Below, piece after piece: positions 55,164 through 63,742 of a stretch of 64,000 nt of DNA. The number at the start of each line of letters is the position of its first letter. The first letter of the stretch is position 1. The position numbers and the translations under genes were made by a program. Source of the stretch: Natrarchaeobaculum sulfurireducens (GTDB lineage Archaea > Halobacteriota > Halobacteria > Halobacteriales > Natrialbaceae); NCBI RefSeq assembly GCF_003430825.1, contig NZ_CP024047.1, positions 434,001 to 498,000 on the forward strand. The letters are read 5' to 3'. The notes beneath the pieces are model-generated. The model had not been told where the DNA came from. It did no database searches and saw only the letters and a program-made list of their open reading frames with translations.

Positions 55164-57694
55164 GCGACGACGAGTTCCCGGAGCACGCGGGAACGGTCAT
55201 CATCGGCGCGGGGATCGTCGGAAACAGCCTCGCCTACCACCTCGCAATGCAGGGTCGCGACGACATCTTGCTCACGGACAAGGGGCCACTGCCGGACCCG
55301 GGTGGATCGACGGGACACGCGTCGAACTTCCTCATGCCCGTCGAGCACTCGAAAGAGATTACCCACCTCACCCAGCGGAGCATCGAACAGTACGAGGACA
55401 TGGACACGTTCACCAACAGCGGCGGGCTCGAGGTGGTTCGCACCGACGAGCGAATGGAAGAGCTCAAACGCCGTGTCCAGTCGGCCAAATCCTGGGGCGA
55501 GGAGGGCAGGCTGCTCAGCGTCGAGGAGATCGAGGAGATGGTCCCCTATATCAACACGGACATCATCGAAGGCGGCTTCTACAGTCCAGGTGCTGGCACC
55601 TGTGACCCGCTGCGGGCCGGCGAAGTGATGCGAGCGCGTGCCGACGACGCGACCGACGGCGGGCTGACCGTCTCGCCAAATACCGAAGTGCTCGACATGC
55701 ACGTCGAAAACGGCGAGATCCAGGCCGTCGAGACCGACCGTGGCACCGTCGAAGCCGACGAGGTCGTCATCGCAGCGGGACTGTGGAGTCCCAAGATCGC
55801 CGAGATGGCCGATGTCGAGATCCCGCTGACGCCCGCGGTCCACCAGATGGTCAGCGTGGGCCCGATCTCTTTTTTCGAAGACTACGAGGGCGAGATCTCG
55901 TTCCCCGTGGTGCGGGACATGGACACCCAGATGTACGAACGCCAGCACGGCAACGACCTGGAAGTCGGCTCCTACCAGCACCGGCCGATCCTCTGGGACG
56001 TCGACGACGTACCCTCGATCGAAGAGTCGCCGCTGTCGCCCACCCAGCCGCCGCTGACCGACGACGCGTTCGAGCAGTCGATGGAAGACGCCCTGGAAAT
56101 CGTCCCCGAACTGCTCGACGATCCACAGGCGGGCGTGCGCCACGAGATCGACGGCCTGCTGTCGGTGACCCCTGACGGTATGCCTCTGTTGGGTCCGCTG
56201 CAGGACGTCGACGGACTCTGGTCGTGTGCCGCCGTCTGGATCAAGGAGGCACCGGCGATCGGTGAGGCCGTCGCTCAGTGGATGACCCAGGGCTGGTCGG
56301 AGATCGACCTCCACGGCTCGGACGTCAACCGTTTCTACCAGTACGGAAACTCAGAGGAGTTCGTCAAGAACCGCGCTCACGAGGGCTTCCAGAAGATCTA
56401 CGGTATCGTCCACCCAGCAGAGCAGTGGCAGAGCTCCCGACCCCTGCGAACGAGTCCCTTCTATAGCCGTCAGGATGACCTCGGCGCTCGCTTCTTCGAA
56501 GCCGCCGGCTGGGAACGTCCGCAGTGGTTCGAGTCCAACGACGACCTCGTGCGTACGTACAACGCCGAACTCGACGGCCTGCTCCGGGGGAACGAGTGGG
56601 ACTCGCGGTGGTGGTCGCCGATCATCCTCGGCGAACACCTTCACATGCGCGACCACGTCGGGATGATCGGCGACATGGGCTTCGGGAAGTTCGACTTCGT
56701 CGGCTCGGACGTGGTCGACTACCTGGAGACGATGGCCGTCGGCCGGGTCGACGTCGACGTCGGCAAGACCGTCTACACGCCGATCCTCGCCGAGAACGGC
56801 GGCTTCGTCTCCGACCTGACGATGGCCCGACTCGGTCCCGAACACTACCGGGTGATCACCGGTGGGGCCGCCGCGGGTGCCGACCGTGCCTGGTTCGGGA
56901 GCCACATCTCCGACGACGCCGACGTGACGATGATCGACCGGACCGAGTCGCTGTGTACGCTCGGCGTCTGGGGGCCGGACGCCCGCGAGGTCGTCCAGTC
57001 CGCCACCGAAGAGGACATGTCTCACGAGGCGTTCCCGCCCTACACGGCCCAGGAGATCACCGTCGGCGAGGTCGACGCCTGGGCGATGCGACTCTCCTAT
57101 GTCGGCGAACTCGGCTGGGAGATCTACGCCCCGATGGGTCAGGGCCAGCGCCTCTGGGACACCATCGCCGAGGCCGGCGAGGCGTACGACATCCGTCCCG
57201 TCGGGATGGGCGTCTACGGCACGACCGGCCGCATGGAGAAAGGCTACCGGCTGCACGGCCACGAACTCGAGCTCGAGTACACCCCCGCCGAGGCCGGGCT
57301 GACGTTCCACGGCGTCAAGGATGCGGACTTCATCGGGAAAGAGGCGTACGCCGAGGCCATCGAGGAGGAGAACGCCGCGACGCTGTGTACGCTCTCGGTC
57401 GACGACCACACCTCCGAGTCCGGCGAACGCCGCTTCATGCTCGGCAACGAGCCGATCCTCGACGAGAGCGGCGAGGTCATCGTCGACGACCACGGCCGGG
57501 AGTCCTACGTAACGAGCGCAGGCACCGGCCCGAGCGTCGGCAAGCACCTGCTGATGGCATACCTCCCGCCGGAGTACGCACAGAAAGGACAACACCTGCA
57601 AGTCGAGTACATGGGCGATCAGTACCCCGTGACCGTTGAGGTCGCCGGCAGCCGTCCGCTGTTCGACCCAGAGAACGAACGCATCCGCAGCTAG
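55160..57694 (+). CDS. Dimethylglycine/sarcosine dehydrogenase-like FAD-GcvT enzyme
   Basis: 844 residues. N-terminal FAD oxidoreductase (about 1-385) with VIIGAGIVGNSLAYHLA and GGSTGHASNF, where His53 is at the position that carries FAD covalently in dimethylglycine and sarcosine dehydrogenases. A linker (about 390-445), a GcvT-type THF-binding domain (about 450-735) and a GcvT C-terminal barrel (about 745-840) follow. The enzyme would demethylate dimethylglycine or sarcosine, passing the methyl carbon to THF as methylene-THF and electrons to ETF. etfB and etfA lie directly downstream. Substrate is inferred from architecture and context. Confidence 0.88.
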   Translation: MSDDEFPEHAGTVIIGAGIVGNSLAYHLAMQGRDDILLTDKGPLPDPGGSTGHASNFLMPVEHSKEITHLTQRSIEQYEDMDTFTNSGGLEVVRTDERMEELKRRVQSAKSWGEEGRLLSVEEIEEMVPYINTDIIEGGFYSPGAGTCDPLRAGEVMRARADDATDGGLTVSPNTEVLDMHVENGEIQAVETDRGTVEADEVVIAAGLWSPKIAEMADVEIPLTPAVHQMVSVGPISFFEDYEGEISFPVVRDMDTQMYERQHGNDLEVGSYQHRPILWDVDDVPSIEESPLSPTQPPLTDDAFEQSMEDALEIVPELLDDPQAGVRHEIDGLLSVTPDGMPLLGPLQDVDGLWSCAAVWIKEAPAIGEAVAQWMTQGWSEIDLHGSDVNRFYQYGNSEEFVKNRAHEGFQKIYGIVHPAEQWQSSRPLRTSPFYSRQDDLGARFFEAAGWERPQWFESNDDLVRTYNAELDGLLRGNEWDSRWWSPIILGEHLHMRDHVGMIGDMGFGKFDFVGSDVVDYLETMAVGRVDVDVGKTVYTPILAENGGFVSDLTMARLGPEHYRVITGGAAAGADRAWFGSHISDDADVTMIDRTESLCTLGVWGPDAREVVQSATEEDMSHEAFPPYTAQEITVGEVDAWAMRLSYVGELGWEIYAPMGQGQRLWDTIAEAGEAYDIRPVGMGVYGTTGRMEKGYRLHGHELELEYTPAEAGLTFHGVKDADFIGKEAYAEAIEEENAATLCTLSVDDHTSESGERRFMLGNEPILDESGEVIVDDHGRESYVTSAGTGPSVGKHLLMAYLPPEYAQKGQHLQVEYMGDQYPVTVEVAGSRPLFDPENERIRS

Positions 57695-57745
57695 GTCGGT
57701 TTCGGCCGGCCCGTACAGCTGCTTCACGACCACCCCACGACCACC

Positions 57746-57846
57746 CACGACCGTCCAGCGAACCCGAACCGAGACTACCCACGACCGTCCAGCGACCCCG
57801 AACCGAGACCATCCACGCCGTCCAGCGAACCCGAACCCTGACCATC
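57746..57846. repeat. 34-bp tandem repeat, three units, before etfB
   Basis: Three head-to-tail units at 57746-57779, 57780-57813 and 57814-57846 (34, 34 and 33 bases), each starting CACG(A)CCGTCCAGCG and ending in CGAACC plus a (C/G)AGAC(T/C)A(C/T)C-type tail. They fill most of the dehydrogenase-etfB spacer, immediately before the etfB ATG at 57861. Unit length is not a multiple of three. They form no obvious hairpin, so they are probably recent slippage or recombination products. Confidence 0.85.
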
Positions 57847-57860
57847 CACATCACCGAACC

Positions 57861-58634
57861 ATGAACGTACTGGCCTGTGTCAAACGAGTGCCGAACACCG
57901 GCGCGAAGATCGTACTGACCGACGACAACCAGCGCATCGATGCGAGTAACCTGGGGTTCACCATGAGCCCCCACGAGGAGTGTGCCATCGAGGAGGCCAT
58001 CCAGCAGGTCGAGGCCCATGGCGGCTCGGCCCACGTCCTCACGCTCGGTCCCGAGGAGGCGACCGAACAGCTCCGGACCGGGCTGGCCATGCAGGCTGAC
58101 GAGGCCACCCTGCTCGAGACCGATGGCTCCGAGTGGGAGCCACGTGCGACCGCCGATGCGATCGCGAACGCGGTCCGCGGACTGGCCGACGACGGCACCG
58201 AGTTCGACCTGCTATTGCTCGGCAACGAGTCTGCGGACGCGGCGAACTACCAGGTCGGCGTCCGCGTCGCCCGCGAACTCGGGCTTCCCTGCGTGATGGG
58301 GATCAAGTCCCTCGACGTCGAAGACGACACCGCGATCGCCAGACGCGAGATCTCCGGCGGAGAAGAGGTCTACGAGGTCGACCTCCCCGCCGTCATCACG
58401 GTCAAAGAAGGGATCAACGAGCCCCGCTACGCTTCGATGCGCGCGAAGATGCAGGCGCGAAAGAAAGCGATCGAACGCCTCGAACCGTCCGGCGCTGCCG
58501 GCCCAGGCACGCTCGAGAAGATACGTCTCGAGGCGCCCGAGACGGACGACTCGGCCGCCGACGTCCTCGGTGATGGCCCCGACTCAGTCCCCGAGATTAT
58601 CGAGGTCCTCGAGTCGGAGGTGGAGGTGTTATGA
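57861..58634 (+). CDS. etfB: Electron transfer flavoprotein beta subunit
   Basis: 257 residues, AMP-binding partner in the ETF heterodimer that takes electrons from FAD dehydrogenases. Family features: MNVLACVKRVPNTGAKIVLT, MSPHEECAIEEAIQQ, GSAHVLTLGPEEA and LPAVITVKEGINEPRYASM. Start at ATG 57861 is the first methionine after the spacer repeat and matches the family N-terminus. It overlaps etfA by four bases (ATGA). Being next to the dimethylglycine-dehydrogenase-like gene, it is its most likely electron acceptor. Confidence 0.95.
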   Translation: MNVLACVKRVPNTGAKIVLTDDNQRIDASNLGFTMSPHEECAIEEAIQQVEAHGGSAHVLTLGPEEATEQLRTGLAMQADEATLLETDGSEWEPRATADAIANAVRGLADDGTEFDLLLLGNESADAANYQVGVRVARELGLPCVMGIKSLDVEDDTAIARREISGGEEVYEVDLPAVITVKEGINEPRYASMRAKMQARKKAIERLEPSGAAGPGTLEKIRLEAPETDDSAADVLGDGPDSVPEIIEVLESEVEVL

Positions 58635-59605
58635 TCCTCGCGTTCGTCGAACACGAAAGCGGCCTCCCGGACGAACTCTCGCTCGAGGCGCTCTCGCTGG
58701 CCCGCGAGCTGGCGACCGCCGAGGGAGTCGACCTCGGCGCGGCAGTCTTCGGCGACGAGGGGGCCGCCCTGGCGGACGAACTCGGCCCCTACGGCGTCGA
58801 GGAGATCCACCACGTCACCCACGACGAACTCGGCGGCTACGCCCCCGAGGCCTGGGGTGAGAGCCTGGCTCAGCTCGCCGACGAGATCGAGTCCGGCACG
58901 GTCGTCGTCCCCGGCAGCGACCGTGGCCACGAGGTCGCCGCACACGCCGGAGCCACGCTCGACGCGCCGATGGCGACCAATTGCGTCGCCGTCGAGGTCG
59001 ACGACGCCGGCGTCTACGAACTCGAGCGCCACCGCTGGGGCGGCAGCTTACTCGAACACGCCCGCCTCGAGGGCGACCGAAAGCTCGTCAGCGCCGCCGA
59101 ACACGAGTTTCCGGTCCAGTCGGCCGACGAAGAGGCCGTTCCGACGGCCACCGAGTTCACCCCGTCGCTCGAGGCCGACCACTTGCGGGTACGCGTCGAC
59201 CGCGTCGAGAGCGGTGACGAAGAGGGCATCCCGCTCGGGGAGGCCCGCGTCGTCGTTGGCGGCGGCCGCGGCGTCGGAGGGCCGGAGGACTACGACCAGC
59301 TCGAGGAGCTCGCCGACCTGCTCGGGGGGACCGTCGGTGCGTCGCGTGCCGCGATCAACGAGGGGTGGCGACCCCACGACGACCAGGTCGGCCAGACGGG
59401 CGCGAAGATTAGTCCGGACATCTACCTCGCCTGTGGGATCAGCGGTGCCGTCCAGCACATGGTCGGCTGCAAAGGGGCCGAGACGATCCTCGCGATCAAC
59501 ACCGACCCCGAGGCGGCGATCATCCAGAAAGCCGACTGGGCCGTCGTGGGCGATCTTCACGAGGTCGTTCCCGAGTTGAACGACGCGATCCGCGAACAGA
59601 CCTGA
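58631..59605 (+). CDS. etfA: Electron transfer flavoprotein alpha subunit
   Basis: 324 residues. An N-terminal domain (ILAFVEHESGLPDELSLEAL, VVVPGSDRGHEVAAHAG) is followed by the C-terminal FAD-binding domain with GGGRGVGGPEDYDQLEELAD, VGASRAAINEGWRPHDDQVG, SPDIYLACGISGAVQHMVG and AINTDPEAAIIQKADWAVVGD. Electrons would continue to an ETF:quinone oxidoreductase, not present here. Translation coupled to etfB through ATGA. The gene converges on the AlaX gene. Confidence 0.95.
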   Translation: MILAFVEHESGLPDELSLEALSLARELATAEGVDLGAAVFGDEGAALADELGPYGVEEIHHVTHDELGGYAPEAWGESLAQLADEIESGTVVVPGSDRGHEVAAHAGATLDAPMATNCVAVEVDDAGVYELERHRWGGSLLEHARLEGDRKLVSAAEHEFPVQSADEEAVPTATEFTPSLEADHLRVRVDRVESGDEEGIPLGEARVVVGGGRGVGGPEDYDQLEELADLLGGTVGASRAAINEGWRPHDDQVGQTGAKISPDIYLACGISGAVQHMVGCKGAETILAINTDPEAAIIQKADWAVVGDLHEVVPELNDAIREQT

Positions 59606-59641
59606 GCGGGAGCCGCTGGCTCTTCTTCCACCGTCGCTATC

Positions 59642-60892
59642 CTACCTGTCCCGCAGGTAACTGACGAGATCGTCGGCATCGCAATCGAATCCGCCACCCT
59701 GGGCGAGTGTCGATCGGCCGCCGCCACCACCGCCGAAGGAGTCGGTCACGTCGTCGATCACCGCTCCCGCGTCGACGTCGCCGGTGGAGGCCACGACGAG
59801 CGAGGGAGGCTGGTCAGTGATGACCGCCGCGACGACGTCCGATCCGGCTCCGTCCTCGCTAACGACGTCTCGAGCGGCGTCGCCGACGACGTTCGAGTCG
59901 AGTCCGTCGACCGATCCGATCGCCCAGGTCGCCCCATCTCGATCGACGGTCGAAAACTCCGCGAGGCGGGTCGTGACGACCTCTCCTTCGAGCCGCTCGA
60001 GTTCGGCCTCGTAGGTCTCTCGTTCGTCCTGAAGCCGAGCGACGAACGATGGGAGTTCGGCCACCGGAACCCCACCCAACTGGCTCGCTTCGCGTGCGTT
60101 CGCCTGCACCGACGCGGCGTGATCGATCGCGGTCGGCCCGACCGCGAACTCGACGCGAGTGACGCCTTCACCAGGGTTCGACCGGTCTAGCACCTCGATC
60201 GGGCCGATCTGGTGCGTGTTCTCGACGTGTGTACCGCCGCAGGCAGCGACGTCCCAGGCCTCGCCGTCTTCGTCGGCACCGACCGTCGCGGCGCCGATCG
60301 TCACGACCCGGACCTGCTCGGACGTCGACGCGTCGTCGGTCGCCATCGCCCCTTCCTCGGTCTTCTCGTTGAACGCGATGTTCTCGAGCCCGCGTGCCTC
60401 CGCGGCCGGCAGGCGTTCCCAGCTGACCGGTCGTGCGTCCCAGACGGCACGGTTCGACCGTCGACCGAGTTCGACGAGCCCCTCATCGTCGATCGGCTCG
60501 TCCGTCGTCAGGTCGACCCGGACCTTCTCCGCGTTGATGTCGAACCCTGCATACCCCAGATCGTCGTACAGCCGCCGTGCCGCGCCGTAGACGACGTGAC
60601 TTGCCGTGTGGGCGCGCATACAGTACGTCCGAAACGTATCGTCGACGACGCACTCGACGTGTTCTCCCCTCTCGAGGGTTGGCTCAGTCTCGAGCGCGTG
60701 GACGACCGTATCGTCCCGTTTCTGGACCGTCTCGAGTTCGATCCCGTCGATCGTTCCGCGGTCGGCCGGCTGGCCACCGCCCTCCGGGTAGAAGTACGTC
60801 TCCTCGAGTTCGACCTCGCGGCCGTCGACCGCCGCAACGGTCGCCTCGAACGTTCGAACCGTGGGTGACTCCGGGGCGCGTGATACCGTCAT
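59642..60892 (-). CDS. alaX: AlaX-type trans-editing protein (long form with DHHA1)
   Basis: Frees tRNA(Ala) from mischarged Ser/Gly. 416 residues: an AlaRS-like TGRT/β-barrel region (TYFYPEGGGQPADRGTIDG), the second additional domain with metal motif H95TASH99 and CGGTH, then a coiled coil (about 275-315) and a C-terminal DHHA1 domain with SFGGGGGGRSTLAQGGG. The length places it among AlaX-L proteins without the catalytic aminoacylation core. Gene stands alone; no AlaRS in the window. Confidence 0.92.
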   Translation of the reverse strand: MTVSRAPESPTVRTFEATVAAVDGREVELEETYFYPEGGGQPADRGTIDGIELETVQKRDDTVVHALETEPTLERGEHVECVVDDTFRTYCMRAHTASHVVYGAARRLYDDLGYAGFDINAEKVRVDLTTDEPIDDEGLVELGRRSNRAVWDARPVSWERLPAAEARGLENIAFNEKTEEGAMATDDASTSEQVRVVTIGAATVGADEDGEAWDVAACGGTHVENTHQIGPIEVLDRSNPGEGVTRVEFAVGPTAIDHAASVQANAREASQLGGVPVAELPSFVARLQDERETYEAELERLEGEVVTTRLAEFSTVDRDGATWAIGSVDGLDSNVVGDAARDVVSEDGAGSDVVAAVITDQPPSLVVASTGDVDAGAVIDDVTDSFGGGGGGRSTLAQGGGFDCDADDLVSYLRDR

Positions 60893-61906
60893 GCACTCGA
60901 GTCAGTCGCGCCGGGACAAAAAAGTCGCCATTCGTTCCACGTCGTGCCATCGGTCGATCGGGCCACTGCTACGACGCCGCGAGTCGATGACCGCGATCCA
61001 CTGTGTCGCTCCGACACGACGTATCAGGGCCGAGCTACGACGAGGTTCGGCGACTGGCTCGACAGTGCGAGTCCGACGGCGTCGAGAAGACGTTATCCGG
61101 TCGCGTTTTAGATCGCCGACTCCCGGCTGGGTGCACCTCTCTCGAGCACTTCTCATCAGGCCAGTGATGGTTTGTGGTTTAGAATTTACAACAGTACGAA
61201 CGTAAGGAATTGTCGGGTAATACTGGGTTCCGTTTATACTAACAACTGCACCGAGTTGCACACTGATCGCCGATCTATCCGGCGAGCAGGTGTGCACTGA
61301 CGTGCAGTGGCTACTATAGGACCGATTCGGATCGACCCTGTTCCTGACTGCTGCCTATTGGCCAACATATCTCTTGAGAATTCATATACGAAGAACTTTA
61401 TTTTGTCCGACCAGCCAGAAACTAATTGACAACCGATAGTTTTCTATTCGTTATGTGAAAACGAAGCTGTGGCTCTGTGTTTTTCATATAGCTCTCAAAA
61501 CGCATATAAGGGTCTTTGTAGCCTGTACAACTACTAAAGCATGCCTTGAAGAAGATATTTGAAGAATAGGATATTTCAGCAATCTCCGACAACAAATCAG
61601 TTTTCTACAACTCTATAAATAATGTCATTTTATCTATTGTGTTATTAGCTAACTACTAAATGCTATTGAGCGGGCCGTCAGCACGGCACCGCTTCCGTCG
61701 CCCGGTTGAAACGACCGTATCGGTGCCTCTCGAGTCGTTGCCCTCACCAGCGTCTGTTGCCACCCGTCCGGGTGAATCAGTTCCGAGTTGGCGTTCGGTA
61801 GGTCGTTTCGACCGTGTCGATTGCATGCCGGATCGAGCCAACTGACTTAAACACCCCCACAATTCATCACCCGTTCTCATTGCTGTGTGAAACGATTACA
61901 CTATTC
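60893..61906. other. Gene-free, AT-rich kilobase with palindromic element
   Basis: I see no credible gene. The first 340 bases have normal GC but only basic, unlike-looking frames. The MITE-like palindrome (61235-61318) follows. From about 61360 to 61670 the base composition drops to strongly AT-rich, with CATATAAGGG (61502-61511) and TATAAATAATG (61614-61624) elements that look like TATA boxes, and no ORF longer than about 40 codons. It may be a transfer scar, decayed IS or a matrix of promoters for the downstream regulator gene. Confidence 0.6.
61235..61318. repeat. Palindromic MITE-like element, copy 2
   Basis: 84 bp, almost fully self-complementary: left arm TATACTAACAACTGCACCGA... (61235-61271) pairs with right arm reading TATAGTAGCCACTGCACGTC... 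on the opposite strand, around a loop near 61272-61280. It shares ACTAACAACTGCA, GAGTTGCACA, GATCGCCGA and GCAGTGGCTACTATA with copy 1 at 39186. No coding capacity. Confidence 0.8.
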
Positions 61907-62902
61907 ATGAGTGTGGGTACCAGCATCCGGAATTTAGGCACGTTCCTCGAGGAGTGTGACGACGGTACGGGTACCGTACACAACGTGGAGCTCGCCGGAA
62001 GCGTCGATCCGGGGCCGGGACTCTCCGCCGACGTCGAACTGACCGTACAGGTAGGCTCGTCGGACGACTCCTCGGGAGGGCTCGCAGTCGAGGACGTAGA
62101 AATCGACGCCGATGGTCGCCTCTCGTTGGTCCTCGAGACCGAGGCGTCCGTGGTCCCGGCGAGCGATCACGATCTCGCGGTCGAACCGAGGGCAGCAACC
62201 GTCCACGACGACGGAACGATCGGTGTCTCGATCACCGCATGCGATCCGGACGACGGAGACGACCGCTCGGCCGCTGACTCCCGGTCGGGAACCGACGATT
62301 CGGCAGCCGAGTGCGACGACTCCTCGAGCACTCGAAACCGCGACGTCCCGCCGTTCAGGGACCCTGAACTCCTCGCGGAGGTGTACGACTCCTGTGAGAC
62401 GTTCGCGGAGATGAGCGAGGCGATCGATATGGACGTGACCGCCGAGACGGTGCGGCGGTACATGATCGATTACGACATCCACGAACCGAACCGGTACGAT
62501 ACCGGCGACCAGGAGGCGAACGAAGCGGAGTCGGACGCCGACACGGAGGACTCGGCAGCCGAGGCCGACGGATCGACTGTCGACTCGAGCGACGACGTCG
62601 GTGACTCGGCGGTCGAACCCGACGCTGACGTGGCGGCTCCCGTCGTTGTCACCGACGGGCTCGGTCTTCCCGACGACCTGACGGTCGACGCCCTCGTCGA
62701 GACGGTCTCGCGGTCGAACACGGTCTACGAGGTTACGCGGGATGTCGGCCGCGAGCGCGACGAAGTGCTCGACCTGCTCCGACGGTTGAACCTGATCGAC
62801 CTCGTCGTCGGTCGAATGAGCCGGGAACCCGAACGAAACGTCGGCCGGGACGAAATCCTCGAGCGACTCCGCGAGGCGTCCAGTGCCCATCCACAGCCGT
62901 AG
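61907..62902 (+). CDS. Acidic protein with two HTH-like segments, probable regulator
   Basis: 331 residues from ATG 61907 (MSVGTSIRNLGTFLEECDDG). An N-terminal beta-rich domain (about 1-110) contains VHNVELAGSVDPGPGLSADV. Two putative helix-turn-helix segments follow: FAEMSEAIDMDVTAETVRRYMI (about 165-186) and a C-terminal one around VYEVTRDVGRERDEVLDLLR, linked by very acidic, Ser/Asp/Ala-rich low-complexity stretches (about 125-145 and 205-250). Haloarchaea-type architecture, function unknown; DNA binding is inferred. An upstream in-frame start would extend through the AT-rich spacer and is unlikely. Confidence 0.7.
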   Translation: MSVGTSIRNLGTFLEECDDGTGTVHNVELAGSVDPGPGLSADVELTVQVGSSDDSSGGLAVEDVEIDADGRLSLVLETEASVVPASDHDLAVEPRAATVHDDGTIGVSITACDPDDGDDRSAADSRSGTDDSAAECDDSSSTRNRDVPPFRDPELLAEVYDSCETFAEMSEAIDMDVTAETVRRYMIDYDIHEPNRYDTGDQEANEAESDADTEDSAAEADGSTVDSSDDVGDSAVEPDADVAAPVVVTDGLGLPDDLTVDALVETVSRSNTVYEVTRDVGRERDEVLDLLRRLNLIDLVVGRMSREPERNVGRDEILERLREASSAHPQP

Positions 62903-63004
62903 CCCAGCGGACGCCGGGTATGTCGCCTAACTGCCCTTTTTGAAACGATCACCGATGCTTATAATGCTGGAGTGTGTTACCATACAGACTAGTCGTCATC
63001 CCAG

Positions 63005-63742
63005 ATGTCGCTCATCACCGAGGTCCGATTCGCGCACGAAGACGGCGTACTCGCCGACACGCTAACAGCGCTGCCCGACCTCTCGGTCGACATCGTTCGG
63101 GAAGCGAGCACGGCTCCCGACAAGGGTGTCTACTTCTTCCGGTTCGACCACGCCCACCCCGAAGAGGTCCGGCCGCTCCTCGAGTCAGACCACACGGTCA
63201 GTGTAGCCGAACGGGTGCCGGCGGTCGACGACCAGCATCTCTGGAAGATCGCTCTCACGTCCGAGACGAAGCTCCTCGCGCCAGCCGTTACGGTTCGTGG
63301 CGGAGTCGTCCTCGACGCCCGAAGCGCATTGACGAACACCGAGCCGCGTGGCTGGCGTGAACGCTGGTTCTTCCCGGACGACGACGGCATCCACGAGATC
63401 TGGAACCACGCTCGAGCAGCGGACTTCGAGTTCGAAGTGCTCGATCTTTCCCGGCAGCTCCAGCCCGACGTCCCACACGTCGAGGTAAATCCGGTCACCG
63501 ACGAGCAACACCGGGCCCTGTTGACGGCGTACGAACTGGGCTACTTCGAGGAGCCACGCAAGACCTCACTCGAGGAACTCGCAGCAGCGCTCGATCTGTC
63601 GCCTTCTGCGGTCAACGGACGGCTCAGACGCGGCCTGAAGTCGCTGATCGGTGCGGCGTTGACCGTCGACGTTGAGGACGAGGTGGGGAGGACAGATGGC
63701 GAGCCACACGCACGAATCGAGTCGTCTCACTCCCGATGGTAA
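63005..63742 (+). CDS. HTH_10 (bacterio-opsin-activator-like) transcription regulator
   Basis: 245 residues. The N-terminal part (MSLITEVRFAHEDGVLADTL and following) is the BAT-type sensor region seen in short members; the C-terminal HTH_10 domain reads TDEQHRALLTAYELGYFEEP, then TSLEELAAALDLSPSAVNGRLRRGLKSLI. The target is unknown; no PAS or GAF domain is present. Its final codons overlap the start of a paralogue (ATGGTAA, 63736-63742), so the two form an operon of duplicated regulators. Confidence 0.9.
   Translation: MSLITEVRFAHEDGVLADTLTALPDLSVDIVREASTAPDKGVYFFRFDHAHPEEVRPLLESDHTVSVAERVPAVDDQHLWKIALTSETKLLAPAVTVRGGVVLDARSALTNTEPRGWRERWFFPDDDGIHEIWNHARAADFEFEVLDLSRQLQPDVPHVEVNPVTDEQHRALLTAYELGYFEEPRKTSLEELAAALDLSPSAVNGRLRRGLKSLIGAALTVDVEDEVGRTDGEPHARIESSHSRW

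Noticed and set aside
60902-61297. 131-codon minus-strand frame after alaX
   Set aside because: Begins inside the palindromic element, basic and low in acidic residues, without similarity I recognise.
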